DNA of 64,000 bases. Source: Nocardioides humi (lineage in GTDB: Bacteria > Actinomycetota > Actinomycetes > Propionibacteriales > Nocardioidaceae). Positions 1 to 9,777 of this stretch are shown here, piece by piece; the first letter of the stretch is position 1, and the number at the start of each line of letters is the position of its first letter. Under the pieces are notes generated by a model that searched no databases, was not told the origin of the DNA, and worked only from the letters and a program-made list of their open reading frames with translations. The stretch spans positions 4,588,001 through 4,652,000 of the forward strand of contig NZ_CP041146.1 in the NCBI RefSeq assembly GCF_006494775.1, given 5' to 3'. Both the position numbers and the translations under genes were made by a program.

Positions 1-1047
1 GGCAGGAAGCCGGTGCCGATCGAGCTGCTCGGCGAGCGGATCGTCCTGGTCCGCGAGAAGGACGAGATCTTCGGTCTGCACGACCGCTGCCCTCATCGCG
101 GGGTGCCGCTCTCGCTGGGCCGGCGCCAGTACGAGGGCACGATCAGCTGCCCCTACCACGGCTGGACCTACGAGCTCGACAGCGGCCGGATGTGCGCGGC
201 GCTGACCGACGGGCCGGACTCGCCGATCAACAACAAGGTCAAGGTGTCGACGTACCCCGTCGAGCAGCGCCTCGGCCTGGTCTGGGTCTACGTCGGCGAC
301 GCCCAGGGCGACGATGTCCCGCCGGTCGAGCGGGACATCCCCGACGAGCTGCTCGACAACGACTTCGTGATGGGCGGCCGCTGGGACATCCGCGAGGGCA
401 ACTGGCGCTTCGCGGCCGAGAACGGCTTCGACGAGGGCCACGCGAAGTACCTCCACAACACGGCGCTGTGGCGGCTGTTCAAGGTGATGCCCGCGTGGAA
501 CATGACGCGCATCGTCGAGGAGGACGGCTGGCTGATCCGGGTGCAGGACGAGGTGCACTGGGAGGCCGAGTTCCCCGGTCTCGGGACGTGGACCAACAAG
601 CGCTGGTGGAAGCGGATGCCGCTGCCCGACGCCCCGGGCAAGGGCAAGCGGGTCAACCCGGTCATCAAGGCGCTGGACATCCCCGGCTTCGTGTCCTTCC
701 GGCTGCCCGGCCTGCTGCGCGTCGCCTACCCGGAGTTCATCCACTTCGAGTGGTACGTCCCCGTCAACGAGGACCAGGTCCGCTACGTGCAGATCATCGT
801 GCGCTTCGAGAAGGGCGCGAAGGCCTCGATCTTCAAGGCGAAGTACCTCACCGCCATCCGGTGGCTCTTCCACGGCCAGTTCACCGGCCAGGACGCCTGG
901 ATGGTCGACGTGATGAACGCCCCGCCGGAGAAGCTCTACCGCCCCGACCTGTCGCTGACGGCGATCCGTCGTCACGTCGAGCAGGTGGCGCCGACCGTCC
1001 AGGTCGACCGCACGCCCGGCTCGAAGCGCCGGCCCCCGGTCGAATGA
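1..1047 (+). CDS. Rieske 2Fe-2S ring-hydroxylating oxygenase, alpha subunit (5' partial)
   Basis: The frame is open from base 1, so the true start lies outside the window. A Rieske domain is visible near the N-terminus: CPHRG and CPYHGW (C-x-H and C-x2-H cluster ligands at codons 30/32 and 50/53 counted from base 1). The catalytic domain holds the mononuclear iron motif ENGFDEGHAKYLH with the usual Asp and two His residues. Such proteins use electrons from a reductase to hydroxylate or demethylate aromatic, steroid or similar substrates. No ferredoxin, reductase or beta subunit gene is seen downstream, so this is probably a single-component terminal oxygenase fed by partners elsewhere. It heads a run with a small membrane peptide, an alpha/beta hydrolase and an M20-like protein, which suggests catabolism of one substrate. 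Substrate unknown. Confidence 0.9.
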   Translation, partial: GRKPVPIELLGERIVLVREKDEIFGLHDRCPHRGVPLSLGRRQYEGTISCPYHGWTYELDSGRMCAALTDGPDSPINNKVKVSTYPVEQRLGLVWVYVGDAQGDDVPPVERDIPDELLDNDFVMGGRWDIREGNWRFAAENGFDEGHAKYLHNTALWRLFKVMPAWNMTRIVEEDGWLIRVQDEVHWEAEFPGLGTWTNKRWWKRMPLPDAPGKGKRVNPVIKALDIPGFVSFRLPGLLRVAYPEFIHFEWYVPVNEDQVRYVQIIVRFEKGAKASIFKAKYLTAIRWLFHGQFTGQDAWMVDVMNAPPEKLYRPDLSLTAIRRHVEQVAPTVQVDRTPGSKRRPPVE

Positions 1048-1070
1048 CCCGACCCGAGAGGACTCCGAGG

Positions 1071-1223
1071 ATGAACCTTCGCCCGTTGGCACTGCTCCGC
1101 ATCCTGGCCGTGCTCGCCGTCCTGGCCGTAGCGCCTCGGCTGGTGCAGGCGGTGCTGCTGCGCCTGACCGGCACGGTCGTGCGCGACGTACGCCGGCAGG
1201 ACCGGCCCGCCTCGCAGCGATGA
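1071..1223 (+). CDS. 50-aa single-pass membrane peptide
   Basis: This short gene has an ATG preceded by GAGGACTCCGAGG, a good ribosome binding region. It encodes 50 residues with one strongly hydrophobic helix (Leu/Ala/Val-rich, about residues 5-32) and an Arg-rich C-terminal tail. Its TGA overlaps the ATG of the next gene in an ATGA junction, so the two are likely translationally coupled. The position between an oxygenase and a hydrolase suggests a membrane anchor or small accessory peptide, but no family is recognised. The coupling and the RBS argue that it is real. Confidence 0.55.
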   Translation: MNLRPLALLRILAVLAVLAVAPRLVQAVLLRLTGTVVRDVRRQDRPASQR

Positions 1224-2047
1224 GCGACGACCGCCCCCGCCTCGCCGTCCAGCGGCGCGGTGGGGGAGCGTCGGGGCCGCCGCTCGTGGTCCTGCACGGA
1301 GGCGGACCCGGCTGCCACGCCGCGGCGGACTTCCGCGCCCTGCTGCCGCACCTGGCCGACCGGGACCTGCTCCTGGTCGACCTGCCCGGCTACGGCTCCT
1401 CGCCACTGCCCGACGGCCGCGGTCCGCGGATGGCGGGCTGCGCCGATGCGCTGGCCGCGGTGCTCGACGACGGCGCGGTGGCGCGGTGCGACATCCTCAC
1501 GACCTCGCTCGGCGGGATCGTGGCGATGGTCCTGTCCGCCCGCCGCCCCGAGCTGGTCGGCCGGCTGGTCGCCTGCGGGAGCCAGCCGCTCCCGGCGCCG
1601 CCCGGCATCGCGGCCGACCCGGCGCTGGGCCCGCGGGCCCGGACGGCGTACTACAGCGAGGGCGAGCCGACCCCCGAGCGACTGCGGGAGACGGTGCTGG
1701 CGCTGGAGTGGCGCGAGCCCGGCCGGATCCCGGCCGAGCTCGTCCGGATCCGGCACGCCGCGAGCGTGTCTCCGGCGAGCCTGGCCGTCGCGACCGACCC
1801 GAGCCTCCTCGGCGAGCCGGACGACCTCTCCGGCCTGCTCGGCGAAGTGCGCGCCGAGACCCTCGTGCTGTGGGGCGAGCACGACCCGTTCGGTGAGCCG
1901 GCGTACGCCAGCTGGCTCGCGGACGGCCTGTCCCGCGGCTCCGCGGCCGTGGTGGCCGGCGCCGCCCACCACCCCCAGTCCGAGTTCCCCGAGCGCACCG
2001 CCGAGCTGGCGCGCGCCCACCTGTCCTGGACCCGAGGAGAGCCATGA
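1220..2047 (+). CDS. Alpha/beta-hydrolase fold protein
   Basis: The 275-aa protein has an alpha/beta hydrolase layout. The oxyanion-hole motif HGGGPG is at about residues 26-31, resembling meta-cleavage-product hydrolases. The nucleophile elbow is TTSLGG near residue 95, an atypical variant in which the first Gly of G-x-S-x-G is Thr. A GEHDPF segment carries the acid and a late His (AAHHPQSEFPE) completes the triad. It is coupled upstream to the 50-aa peptide and downstream to the M20-like gene by ATGA overlaps. With the oxygenase upstream it probably hydrolyses an ester or C-C bond in a catabolic intermediate; the substrate cannot be told from the sequence. Confidence 0.85.
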   Translation: MSDDRPRLAVQRRGGGASGPPLVVLHGGGPGCHAAADFRALLPHLADRDLLLVDLPGYGSSPLPDGRGPRMAGCADALAAVLDDGAVARCDILTTSLGGIVAMVLSARRPELVGRLVACGSQPLPAPPGIAADPALGPRARTAYYSEGEPTPERLRETVLALEWREPGRIPAELVRIRHAASVSPASLAVATDPSLLGEPDDLSGLLGEVRAETLVLWGEHDPFGEPAYASWLADGLSRGSAAVVAGAAHHPQSEFPERTAELARAHLSWTRGEP

Positions 2048-3375
2048 CGTCACCGGACCCGAGCGCCGTACGGACCGCGATCGCCGCCGCCTGGGAGGAG
2101 ATCGACCGCGACCGGCTGGCCGAGCTGGTCGTCGGCCTCGTCGACATCCCCTCGCCGACCGGCGAGGAGGGCGAGCTCGCGCAGTGGGCCGCGGGGCAGC
2201 TCGACGCCCACGGGATCCCGGCGCGCACCCAGTGGCTCGACGACCGGCAGGCGAACGCGGTCGGCGAGCTGGCCGGCACGGGCGGCGGCGAGGACGTGCT
2301 GCTCTACGCGCCCATCGACACCCTGACCGTCGGCGACGCCGACGAGGACGTGCCCTGGATCGGCCCCGAGCTGCGCGAGGACATGCAGCCCCGGGCGCGC
2401 GTGCACGGCGACCACGTGCTCGGACTCGGGGCGTCCAACCCCAAGGGCCATGCGGCCTGCGTGATGGCCGCCGCCGAGGCGATCGCGGCCGCCGGGATCG
2501 ACCTCCCGGGCAGTGTCCTGGTGGGTCTCGGCGCGGGGGGCATGCCGACCAACGGCCGCATCGAGCGCGGCCTGACCCGCCACAACGCGGGCCAGGGGGC
2601 AGGCTGTTCCTTCATGCTCGAGCAGGGCGTCTGGGCCGACCACGCCGTGATCGCCAAGCCCGGTTGGGCCGTGGCGTGGGAGGAGGTCGGCCTGTGCTGG
2701 TTCGAGGTCGAGGTGGAGGGCAACTTCTCCTATGTCGGCAGCCGGCACCGGATGCCGTACCGCAACGCCATCGCGGGCGCCTCCGTCGTCGTCCTCGAGC
2801 TCGAGGAGTGGTTCACGGCGTACGCCGAACGCCACACCGACGGGCTGGTCGCGCCCCAGGGCATCGTGTCCGCGATCGAGAGCGGCTGGCCCCGGATGTC
2901 GTCGGTGACCCCGGCCCTGTGCCGGTTCTACGTCGACCTGCGCACCAGTCCGCGCACCCCGCTCGCCGACGTCCGCCGGGAGTTCGGCGCCGCCGTCGAG
3001 GAGATCCGGGCCCGGCACCCGGAGCTCGCGGTGCGCTGGCGCTCGCGGCTGACCATCCCCGGCACGGCGACCGCCCTCGACGCCCCTGTCGTCGCGGCGG
3101 CCGTCGCCGCGTGGGAGGAGCTCGCCGGCGAGCCGCACCGGCCGATCGTCGCCAACAGCGGCGCCACCGACGCCAACATCCTGCGCCAGAAGGGGCTGCC
3201 CACGGCACGGATCGGGATGGACCGGATCGGTCCGGACGCACCGCTGCCGCTGGACTTCCCCGCGGGCATGAACGTCGTCGACCTCCGCGAGGCGGAGCGT
3301 CTCACCCGGCATCTGGTGCACACGGCCGTCACCCTGGCCAGCCGCACGGCGCGTCCGGCGGAGCCGCTCCTCTAG
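2044..3375 (+). CDS. M20-like protein lacking the usual metal ligands
   Basis: The 443-aa protein has the overall length and segment order of M20 peptidases/deacylases, including [13 protein letters not shown] near residue 37. The metal-binding positions are changed. The HxDVVP motif reads APIDTLTV, the DMKGG region reads SNPKGHA, the Glu pair region reads VGLGAGGMP, and no His is seen at the usual C-terminal ligand site. Either this is a divergent hydrolase with a different centre or a non-catalytic binding protein. It is translationally coupled to the alpha/beta hydrolase (ATGA) and ends the oxygenase-led run. Family membership is fairly safe; activity is not. Confidence 0.75.
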   Translation: MTSPDPSAVRTAIAAAWEEIDRDRLAELVVGLVDIPSPTGEEGELAQWAAGQLDAHGIPARTQWLDDRQANAVGELAGTGGGEDVLLYAPIDTLTVGDADEDVPWIGPELREDMQPRARVHGDHVLGLGASNPKGHAACVMAAAEAIAAAGIDLPGSVLVGLGAGGMPTNGRIERGLTRHNAGQGAGCSFMLEQGVWADHAVIAKPGWAVAWEEVGLCWFEVEVEGNFSYVGSRHRMPYRNAIAGASVVVLELEEWFTAYAERHTDGLVAPQGIVSAIESGWPRMSSVTPALCRFYVDLRTSPRTPLADVRREFGAAVEEIRARHPELAVRWRSRLTIPGTATALDAPVVAAAVAAWEELAGEPHRPIVANSGATDANILRQKGLPTARIGMDRIGPDAPLPLDFPAGMNVVDLREAERLTRHLVHTAVTLASRTARPAEPLL

Positions 3376-3385
3376 GGTCGGCGGG

Positions 3386-4018
3386 GTGAGGCGACCACCA
3401 CTCAGCGCGACCGCATGGCCGCGGCTGCTGTCCGCCGTCGTCGCGGGCACGGCGGCGGCGCTGCTCGGCTCGCTCTTCGAGGCGCAGCTCGGCGTGCTCC
3501 TCGCCGTGGCGACCGCGGGCGTCGTGTACGTCGTCCTCGGCTGGGTGGTGCTCTGGCCGATGGACGCCGACGCGACCCGCGGCAACGCGACCCACGAGGA
3601 CCTCAGCCCGGGCGTCGACGAGGTGGTCGTCGCCGCGGCGGCCCTCGGCGGCCTCGGCGGGGTGGTGGTGCTGCTCCTCGTCGGCAGCGACGGGGCGGGC
3701 CGGACCGACGCCGCGGTGGCGCTCGGCGGCGTGTTCGCGGCGTGGGCGTCGCTGCACCTGATGTACGCCACCCGGTACGCCCATCTCTACTACACCGGGA
3801 CGCCGGGCGGGATCGACTTCAACGCGAGCGATCAGCCGGCGTTCCGGGACTTCCTCTACTTCAGCTACAACCTCGGCATGACCTACCAGGTCTCCGACAC
3901 CAGCGTCTCGAGCTCGCAGATCCGCGCGGTGGTCCTCCGGCACTGCCTGATCTCGTACGTCTTCGGCGCGGCGATCATCGCCACGACCATCAACCTGGTC
4001 GTGGGACTCGTCGCCTGA
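3386..4018 (+). CDS. DUF1345 family integral membrane protein
   Basis: The 210-aa protein has about five hydrophobic segments and the DUF1345 signature region [17 protein letters not shown] near residue 152. The GTG start lies 10 bp after the previous stop. DUF1345 proteins are inner-membrane proteins of unknown function that are widespread in actinobacteria. The gene ends inside a strong inverted repeat shared with the convergent glycosyltransferase gene. Confidence 0.8.
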   Translation: MRRPPLSATAWPRLLSAVVAGTAAALLGSLFEAQLGVLLAVATAGVVYVVLGWVVLWPMDADATRGNATHEDLSPGVDEVVVAAAALGGLGGVVVLLLVGSDGAGRTDAAVALGGVFAAWASLHLMYATRYAHLYYTGTPGGIDFNASDQPAFRDFLYFSYNLGMTYQVSDTSVSSSQIRAVVLRHCLISYVFGAAIIATTINLVVGLVA

Positions 4019-4048
4019 CCCGGCGCGCCGGGTGCGGCGTCAGGCGAC
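4010..4048. terminator. Bidirectional hairpin between convergent genes
   Basis: GTCGCCTGAC at 4010-4019 pairs with GTCAGGCGAC at 4039-4048, and the interior carries the 14-bp palindrome CCCGGCGCGCCGGG at 4019-4032. The structure includes the stop codon of the DUF1345 gene and abuts that of the glycosyltransferase. No U tract is obvious, as is common in high-GC genomes. Confidence 0.6.
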
Positions 4049-5089
4049 GATCGGAGCCGGAGCGGGGTACGCCGCGGCGACCAGCTCGTCCACCGCGTCG
4101 GTCCAGGTGCGCCGCAGCGCCCGCTCGCGGCCGGCCGCGCCGAGCAGCTGACGGTGCGGGTCGGCGGCCACCGCCGCGACGGCCCGGACCAGGTCGCGGG
4201 AGCCGCCGGCGTCGTACAGGACCCCGGTCTCGAGGTGGGCGACCACGTCGCGGGCGCCGCCGGCGCGCGGCGCGACGACCGGCACGCCGGCCGCGCCCGC
4301 CTCGCGCAGGGCGTGACAGTCGGTCTCGTGCTCGCCGGGGTGCACCAGGACGTCGAGCGTCGGCAGCGCCACCGTCAGGTCGCCGACGCCCAGCGGGCCG
4401 GTGAACCGCGCGCCCGGCAGCCGGCGGGCCAGCCACTCGCGGTCGGGTCCGCCGCCGATCACCACGACCCGGATGCCGGGTACGTCGGCGAGGGCGGCCA
4501 GGCGTCGTACCCCGGCGGGCTTGTGGAGGCCGCCGACGTAGCCGACGACCACCTTGCCGGGTCCCGACTTCGCCTGCGACCAGGACCGGTGCAGCCACGG
4601 GTCGCGCAGCGTCGGGGTGAACGCGAGCGGGTCGACGCCGGGCTCCCACAGCGCCGCGTCGACCCCGAGCTCGGCGGCCCGGCCGACCATCCACGGCGAG
4701 GTGACCAGCACCCGGTCGGCCCGCTCGGCGACCTTCGCCCGCCAGTAGTCCGCGGCCAGGTCGAGGACCGGCGACTGCTCGACCGCCAGCGTGGGTACGC
4801 CGGCGCGCGCGGCGTGCTTGAGCGCCTTGCGCCCGACGGCGCGGGGGGAGTGCACCTGCACCAGGTCGGGCGCGAACCCCTCGATCGCGTCGCGCACCTG
4901 CGTCCCGGTGGGCTCCAGCGGGCGCACCCGGACGACGTCGCAGCCGCGGTAGCTCGCGAGCCCGGGACCGGGCGCGACGATCCGGACCGTGTGGCCGCGG
5001 TCGATCAGCCGGTCCACGGTCGCCTTCAGGGTCGTGGTGGTGCTGTCGACGGCGGGGTAGAAGGACTCGGTGGCCAGGACGATCCTCAT
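4040..5089 (-). CDS. GT4-family glycosyltransferase (mannosyltransferase-like)
   Basis: The 349-aa protein has the GT-B layout of family GT4. The N-terminal acceptor domain starts MRIVLATESFYPAVDSTTTT and the C-terminal donor domain carries YVGGLHKPAGV and the E-x7-E motif ETDCHALRE followed by GVPVVAPRAGGARD. The pattern resembles actinobacterial GDP-mannose-dependent mannosyltransferases of the MgtA/PimB type that act on glycolipids at the cytoplasmic face of the membrane. The Asp-Cys-His stretch inside E-x7-E differs from the usual Phe-Cys-Gln type, so donor or acceptor may differ. A membrane-protein gene lies 40 bp upstream on the same strand. Confidence 0.8.
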   Translation of the reverse strand: MRIVLATESFYPAVDSTTTTLKATVDRLIDRGHTVRIVAPGPGLASYRGCDVVRVRPLEPTGTQVRDAIEGFAPDLVQVHSPRAVGRKALKHAARAGVPTLAVEQSPVLDLAADYWRAKVAERADRVLVTSPWMVGRAAELGVDAALWEPGVDPLAFTPTLRDPWLHRSWSQAKSGPGKVVVGYVGGLHKPAGVRRLAALADVPGIRVVVIGGGPDREWLARRLPGARFTGPLGVGDLTVALPTLDVLVHPGEHETDCHALREAGAAGVPVVAPRAGGARDVVAHLETGVLYDAGGSRDLVRAVAAVAADPHRQLLGAAGRERALRRTWTDAVDELVAAAYPAPAPIVA

Positions 5090-5129
5090 GGCTCCACGGT
5101 GAGGCGCCGCCGTGACGTGATCGGGTGTC

Positions 5130-5591
5130 TCAGGTGGCGTCGGGGTGAACGCTCTGCGGCGGTCGCTGCTCCGTCTCGTCGGGGTCCTCCGCGGGAGGGC
5201 CGAGCGTCCGCAGCGGCGGGTCGCCCCGCTCGATCGCCTCCGCGACCTGCCGGATCCGCTGCCCGCTGGTCCGCCAGTCGCCGGACTCCTCCTCCCAGTA
5301 CGGGCGGAAGCCGAGGCGGGCCTCGACCCACCACGTCCTCCCGAAGATCACCCGGCCGGCGACGACGAACGGCAGCACGACGAGCAGGATCACCAGCTCG
5401 CCGCCCGAGAGCAGCACGAAGGTCGCCACGGGGAGGACGACCAGGCCGATGACCAGCGCGAGCAGGAAGCCGGTGATGCCGTCGGCCGCCTCGAGCAGGA
5501 ACTGCGGTCCCCAGCTCCGCGGCCGGGGCCGCCAGGGCAGCCAGCGGCGGGTGACCCGCCATGTCTTGCCCTCGGGGTCGCGCACCCTCAC
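5130..5591 (-). CDS. Hypothetical two-helix membrane protein
   Basis: From a GTG at 5591 this encodes about 153 residues. A basic, Trp-rich N-terminus is followed by two adjacent hydrophobic helices (about residues 40-85) and a charged C-terminal tail with WRTSGQRIRQVAEAIERGD. The family is not recognised. The frame extends upstream to 5663, but that extension would run into the MITE-like element, so the downstream GTG (5591 or 5585) is preferred. It may be co-transcribed with the glycosyltransferase. Confidence 0.6.
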   Translation of the reverse strand: MRVRDPEGKTWRVTRRWLPWRPRPRSWGPQFLLEAADGITGFLLALVIGLVVLPVATFVLLSGGELVILLVVLPFVVAGRVIFGRTWWVEARLGFRPYWEEESGDWRTSGQRIRQVAEAIERGDPPLRTLGPPAEDPDETEQRPPQSVHPDAT

Positions 5592-5618
5592 GGCCAGAGC
5601 CTCATGGCCAGAACCTAG

Positions 5619-5778
5619 CGTCCTGTCCGGCTGATTCGCCGCCATATTCGGCGGCCCTGGCACGCACCTCGCGGCGTTGGCCGCGCTCGACAGACGACCC
5701 GGTATGCCCTCGCACGGCCGCCTTGCGATGCACGCACCAGGACCACCGACTATGTCAGCGCTTCAACCGGTCAGGACA
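5619..5778. mobile_element. 160-bp MITE-like element flanked by CTAG
   Basis: The stretch is bounded by imperfect terminal inverted repeats. The left end CGTCCTGTCCGG and the inverted right end TGTCCTGACCGG match at 10 of 12 positions, and 17 of 23 over the longer arm. CTAG directly flanks both ends (5615-5618 and 5779-5782), fitting the YTAR-type target duplication of IS5-group elements. There is no coding frame inside. It is probably a non-autonomous or decayed insertion sequence. Confidence 0.5.
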
Positions 5779-5842
5779 CTAGCGACTGCTTGGTGAAGCC
5801 TCGGTTACCCCGAAGTAGCCGGACATATCTCACACCTCGATA

Positions 5843-5855
5843 ACAGCGGCGCTGT
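5843..5855. promoter_or_regulatory. Perfect 13-bp palindrome upstream of mutA
   Basis: ACAGCG-G-CGCTGT is a perfect inverted repeat about 20 bp upstream of the mutA start and just upstream of its putative -10. It could be an operator; it may also be a chance GC-rich palindrome. Confidence 0.35.
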
Positions 5856-5861
5856 CACGGA

Positions 5862-5867
5862 TAGTCT
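5862..5867 (+). promoter_or_regulatory. Putative -10 of a leaderless mutA promoter
   Basis: TAGTCT fits TANNNT and ends 8 nt before the GTG at 5876, the spacing of leaderless actinobacterial genes. No ribosome binding site is seen before mutA. A -35 is not convincing. Confidence 0.4.
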
Positions 5868-5875
5868 TGACCCTT

Positions 5876-7606
5876 GTGACTGACTCGCCCCTGACGCTGG
5901 CGCAGCCCGAGGACGCGCACACGCGCGCCGAGTGGGAGGCCGCCACCGCCGCCGTGCTGCGCAAGTCCCGCAGGCTCGTGGACGACGACCCCGACGGCGC
6001 GGTGTGGGACAAGCTGACCCGCACCACCCTCGACGGCATCGGCATCACGCCGCTCGGCCTGCCGGGCGGCGCCGCGGCGGCGGTCCGGCCGAGTCGCGAG
6101 GGGGCGTGGGACATCCGCAGCCTGGTCGCCGACCCCGACGCCAAGCTGGCCAACGAGGCCGCCCTGGTCGACCTCGACGGCGGTGTCACCAGCCTGTGGC
6201 TGGCGGCGGACGCCGACACGGACGTGGCGACCACGCTGAAGGACGTGCTGCTCGACCTGGCGCCCGTCGTCCTCGACGCGCCGTCGGCGACGACCGCGGT
6301 GGCGGAGGCCTTCCTGGCCCTGCCCGGCGCCAAGCACCCCGACTCCAACCTCGGCATCGACCCGCTCGGCGTCATGCTGCGCGACATCCCGCTCGCCGTC
6401 GACGAGGCGGTCGCCGAGCTGCAGACGCTGGCCCGCAAGGCCGACCAGCACGACATCCGCGCCATCGTCGTCGACGCGACCGCGGCCCACGACCTCGGCG
6501 CCAGCGACGGCCAGGAGCTGGGCTGGTCGATCGCCGCCGGCGTGGCCTACCTGCGCTGGCTCACCGACCACGGCCTGTCGCTCGCGGACGCGGCGCGGCA
6601 GATCGAGTTCCGGTACGCCGCCACCGACGAGCAGTTCCCGACCATCGCCAAGCTCCGCGCGGCGCGCGTGCTGTGGGCCCGGGTCCTCGAGCTCAGCGGC
6701 CTGACCGGCGACGACGCCCCGCCCCAGCGCCAGCACGCCGTCACCAGCCGCCCGATGCTCAGCAAGTACGACCCCTACGTCAACATGCTGCGCGGCACCG
6801 TCGCGGCCTTCGCCGCCGGCGTCGGCGGCGCCGACGCCGTCACGGTGCTCCCGTTCGACAGCGCCAACGGCCGCCCCGACGGGTTCGGCCGCCGGATCGC
6901 CCGCAACGTCAACCACCTGCTCATCGACGAGTCCCACGTCGCCGCCGTCGCCGACCCCGCCGGCGGCGCGTACGCCGTCGAGCAGCTCACCGCCGACCTG
7001 GCCGCCGCCGGCTGGGCGGAGTTCCAGCAGCTCGAGACCGAGTGGGAGGGCGGCCACGACTTCGACCCGTTCCGCGCCCGGATCGCGGCCGTCGTGGAGA
7101 AGCGGGAGAACGACATCGCCCGCCGCAAGCGCCCGCTGACCGGCCTGAGCGAGTTCCCCAACCTCGCCGAGACGCTGCCCGAGCGCGTGGCCGATCCGCT
7201 CAACGACCGGGTCCGCCGCTACGGCGCCTCCTTCGAGGCCCTGCGCGACGAACCCGCTGCCCAGCCGGTCTTCCTCGCCACGCTCGGCACCATCGCGCAG
7301 CACACCGCCCGCGCGACCTTCGTCAGCAACCTGCTCGCCGCCGGCGGCATCGCGGTCGACGTCGCCGGACCGACCGCGGGCGTCGCGGACCTGACGGCGG
7401 CGTACGACGCGCAGCCGGTCGTCTGCCTGGCCGGCACCGACGCCGCCTACGAGGAGTGGGGCGCAGCCGCCGCCGCGGCGCTGCGCGAGGCCGGCGCGAC
7501 GTACGTCATCATCGCCGGGAAGCCGGTCGACTACGCCGACGACAGCGCGGCGATGGGCGTCGACGCCTTGGGCTTCCTGACCCGGACGAGGGAGCGGCTG
7601 GCATGA
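5876..7606 (+). CDS. mutA: Methylmalonyl-CoA mutase, small (beta) subunit
   Basis: The 576-aa protein has the mutase TIM-barrel region and a degenerate C-terminal cobalamin-like domain that lacks D-x-H-x2-G, as expected for the non-catalytic MutA subunit. With MutB it isomerises (R)-methylmalonyl-CoA and succinyl-CoA in propionyl-CoA, odd-chain and branched-chain metabolism. The GTG at 5876 is chosen over a TTG three codons earlier because a TANNNT -10 fits leaderless initiation there. It overlaps mutB by ATGA, and meaB follows, giving the usual mutA-mutB-meaB operon. Confidence 0.95.
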   Translation: MTDSPLTLAQPEDAHTRAEWEAATAAVLRKSRRLVDDDPDGAVWDKLTRTTLDGIGITPLGLPGGAAAAVRPSREGAWDIRSLVADPDAKLANEAALVDLDGGVTSLWLAADADTDVATTLKDVLLDLAPVVLDAPSATTAVAEAFLALPGAKHPDSNLGIDPLGVMLRDIPLAVDEAVAELQTLARKADQHDIRAIVVDATAAHDLGASDGQELGWSIAAGVAYLRWLTDHGLSLADAARQIEFRYAATDEQFPTIAKLRAARVLWARVLELSGLTGDDAPPQRQHAVTSRPMLSKYDPYVNMLRGTVAAFAAGVGGADAVTVLPFDSANGRPDGFGRRIARNVNHLLIDESHVAAVADPAGGAYAVEQLTADLAAAGWAEFQQLETEWEGGHDFDPFRARIAAVVEKRENDIARRKRPLTGLSEFPNLAETLPERVADPLNDRVRRYGASFEALRDEPAAQPVFLATLGTIAQHTARATFVSNLLAAGGIAVDVAGPTAGVADLTAAYDAQPVVCLAGTDAAYEEWGAAAAAALREAGATYVIIAGKPVDYADDSAAMGVDALGFLTRTRERLA

Positions 7607-9777
7607 GCAGCATTCCGAAGAGCTTCGCGGGCCTGCCGCTCGCGTCCGACACGACCGCGGCGACGGCCATGCCCGCCGGGGAGCCGTGGCTGAGCCCCGA
7701 GGGCATCGAGATCAAGACCTCCTACGGGCCCGACGACCTCGCCGGCCTCGACGCGCTCGACACCTACCCGGGCCTGAGCCCGTTCCTGCGCGGGCCGTAC
7801 CCCACGATGTACACCACCCAGCCGTGGACCATCCGCCAGTACGCCGGATTCTCGACCGCCGAGGAGTCCAACGCCTTCTACCGCCGCAACCTGGCCGCGG
7901 GCCAGAAGGGCCTGAGCGTCGCCTTCGACCTGGCGACCCACCGCGGCTACGACTCCGACCATCCGCGGGTGCGGGGCGACGTCGGCATGGCCGGCGTGGC
8001 GATCGACTCGATCTACGACACCCGGACCCTGTTCGACGGGATCCCGCTGGACCAGATGTCGGTGTCGATGACGATGAACGGCGCCGTGCTGCCGGTCCTC
8101 GCGCTCTACATCGTCGCGGCCGAGGAGCAGGGGGTGACGCCGGAGCAGCTGAGCGGGACCATCCAGAACGACATCCTCAAGGAGTTCATGGTCCGCAACA
8201 CCTACATCTACCCGCCGGCCCCGAGCATGCGGATCATCTCCGACATCTTCGCCTACACCAGCCAGAAGATGCCACGGTTCAACTCGATCTCCATCTCCGG
8301 CTACCACATCCAGGAGGCCGGGGCGACCCAGGACCTCGAGCTCGCCTACACCCTGGCCGACGGCGTCGAGTACATCCGCGCCGGCCTCGAGGCGGGCATC
8401 GAGATCGACAGGTTCGCGCCGCGGCTGTCCTTCTTCTGGGCGATCGGCATGAACTTCTACATGGAGATCGCCAAGATGCGCGCCGCCCGCGCGCTGTGGA
8501 GCCGGCTGGTCCGCCAGTTCGACCCGCAGAACCCGAAGTCGCTCTCCCTGCGCACCCACTCCCAGACCTCCGGCTGGTCGCTGACCGCGCAGGACGTCTT
8601 CAACAACGTGGGCCGCACCTGCATCGAGGCGATGGCCTCCACCCAGGGCCACACCCAGTCGCTGCACACCAACGCGCTGGACGAGGCGATCGCGCTGCCG
8701 ACCGACTTCTCCGCCCGGATCGCCCGCAACACCCAGCTGCTGCTGCAGCAGGAGAGCGGCACGACGTACGCCATCGACCCCTGGGCCGGCTCCTACTACG
8801 TCGAGAGACTGACCCACGACCTCGCCGAGCGCGCGTGGGCGCACATCCAGGAGGCCGAGGCGGCCGGCGGCATGGCCGCGGCCATCGACCAGGGCATCCC
8901 CAAGCTGCGCATCGAGGAGGCCGCCGCCCGGACCCAGGCGCGGATCGACTCCGGCGCGCAGAAGGTGATCGGCGTCAACACCTTCCGGCTGGCCGCCGAG
9001 GACCCGCTCGACGTGCTCAAGGTCGACAACGACGAGGTCTACCGCCAGCAGATGGCCAAGCTCGAGCGGCTGCGCGCCGAGCGCGACCAGCGCGACGTCG
9101 ACGCCGCGCTGGAGGCGCTCACCAACTCCGCCGACCGCGGCGCCGCCAAGGGCTCGCTCGACGGCAACCTGCTCGCCCTCGCCGTCGACGCGGCCCGGGC
9201 CAAGGCCACCGTGGGTGAGATCTCCGACGCGCTGGAGAAGGTGTACGGCCGGCACCAGGCGGTGATCCGTACGATCAGCGGCGTGTACCGCGACGAGGCG
9301 AGCCTCAACCCCGAGGGCGGGTCCGTGCTGGAGCAGGTCCGCGCCGCCACCGACGAGTTCGCCGAGGCCGAGGGACGCCGTCCCCGCATCCTGGTCGCCA
9401 AGATGGGCCAGGACGGCCACGACCGCGGCCAGAAGGTCGTCGTCTCCGCCTTCGCCGACATGGGCTTCGACGTCGACGTGGGGCCGCTGTTCTCCACGCC
9501 CGAGGAGGTCGCGCAGCAGGCGATCGACGCCGACGTCCACATCGTCGGGGTCTCGTCGCTCGCCGCCGGCCACCTCACCCTGCTGCCCGCGCTCCGCACG
9601 GCGCTGGCCGAGCAGGGCCGGGACGACGTGATGGTCGTCATCGGCGGCGTGATCCCGCCCGACGACGTGCCCACGCTCCGGGAGATGGGCGCCGCGGCGG
9701 TCTTCCTCCCCGGCACGGTGATCGCGGAGTCCGCGCTCGACCTGCTGGCGAGGCTGCGCGAGTCCCTCGATCACTGA
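7603..9777 (+). CDS. mutB: Methylmalonyl-CoA mutase, large (alpha) catalytic subunit
   Basis: The 724-aa protein carries the N-terminal catalytic barrel ([19 protein letters not shown] near residue 66) and the C-terminal B12 domain. MGQDGHDRG holds the D604-x-H606-x2-G609 lower-ligand motif, followed by GVSSLAAGH and GGVIPP, which line the cobalamin tail pocket. It catalyses the radical carbon-skeleton rearrangement of methylmalonyl-CoA to succinyl-CoA in the cytoplasm using adenosylcobalamin. Its ATG overlaps the mutA stop and its TGA overlaps the meaB ATG by one base. Confidence 0.97.
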   Translation: MSSIPKSFAGLPLASDTTAATAMPAGEPWLSPEGIEIKTSYGPDDLAGLDALDTYPGLSPFLRGPYPTMYTTQPWTIRQYAGFSTAEESNAFYRRNLAAGQKGLSVAFDLATHRGYDSDHPRVRGDVGMAGVAIDSIYDTRTLFDGIPLDQMSVSMTMNGAVLPVLALYIVAAEEQGVTPEQLSGTIQNDILKEFMVRNTYIYPPAPSMRIISDIFAYTSQKMPRFNSISISGYHIQEAGATQDLELAYTLADGVEYIRAGLEAGIEIDRFAPRLSFFWAIGMNFYMEIAKMRAARALWSRLVRQFDPQNPKSLSLRTHSQTSGWSLTAQDVFNNVGRTCIEAMASTQGHTQSLHTNALDEAIALPTDFSARIARNTQLLLQQESGTTYAIDPWAGSYYVERLTHDLAERAWAHIQEAEAAGGMAAAIDQGIPKLRIEEAAARTQARIDSGAQKVIGVNTFRLAAEDPLDVLKVDNDEVYRQQMAKLERLRAERDQRDVDAALEALTNSADRGAAKGSLDGNLLALAVDAARAKATVGEISDALEKVYGRHQAVIRTISGVYRDEASLNPEGGSVLEQVRAATDEFAEAEGRRPRILVAKMGQDGHDRGQKVVVSAFADMGFDVDVGPLFSTPEEVAQQAIDADVHIVGVSSLAAGHLTLLPALRTALAEQGRDDVMVVIGGVIPPDDVPTLREMGAAAVFLPGTVIAESALDLLARLRESLDH

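Noticed and set aside
5591..5663. N-terminal extension of the small membrane protein to 5663
   Set aside because: It would be encoded largely by the MITE-like element; a GTG at 5591 gives a cleaner start.
7531..9774. Long open frames opposite real genes, such as a 747-aa frame antisense to mutB
   Set aside because: They mirror the codon bias of the sense gene, have low-complexity Arg/Ala/Gly or His/Val-rich translations and show no domain.
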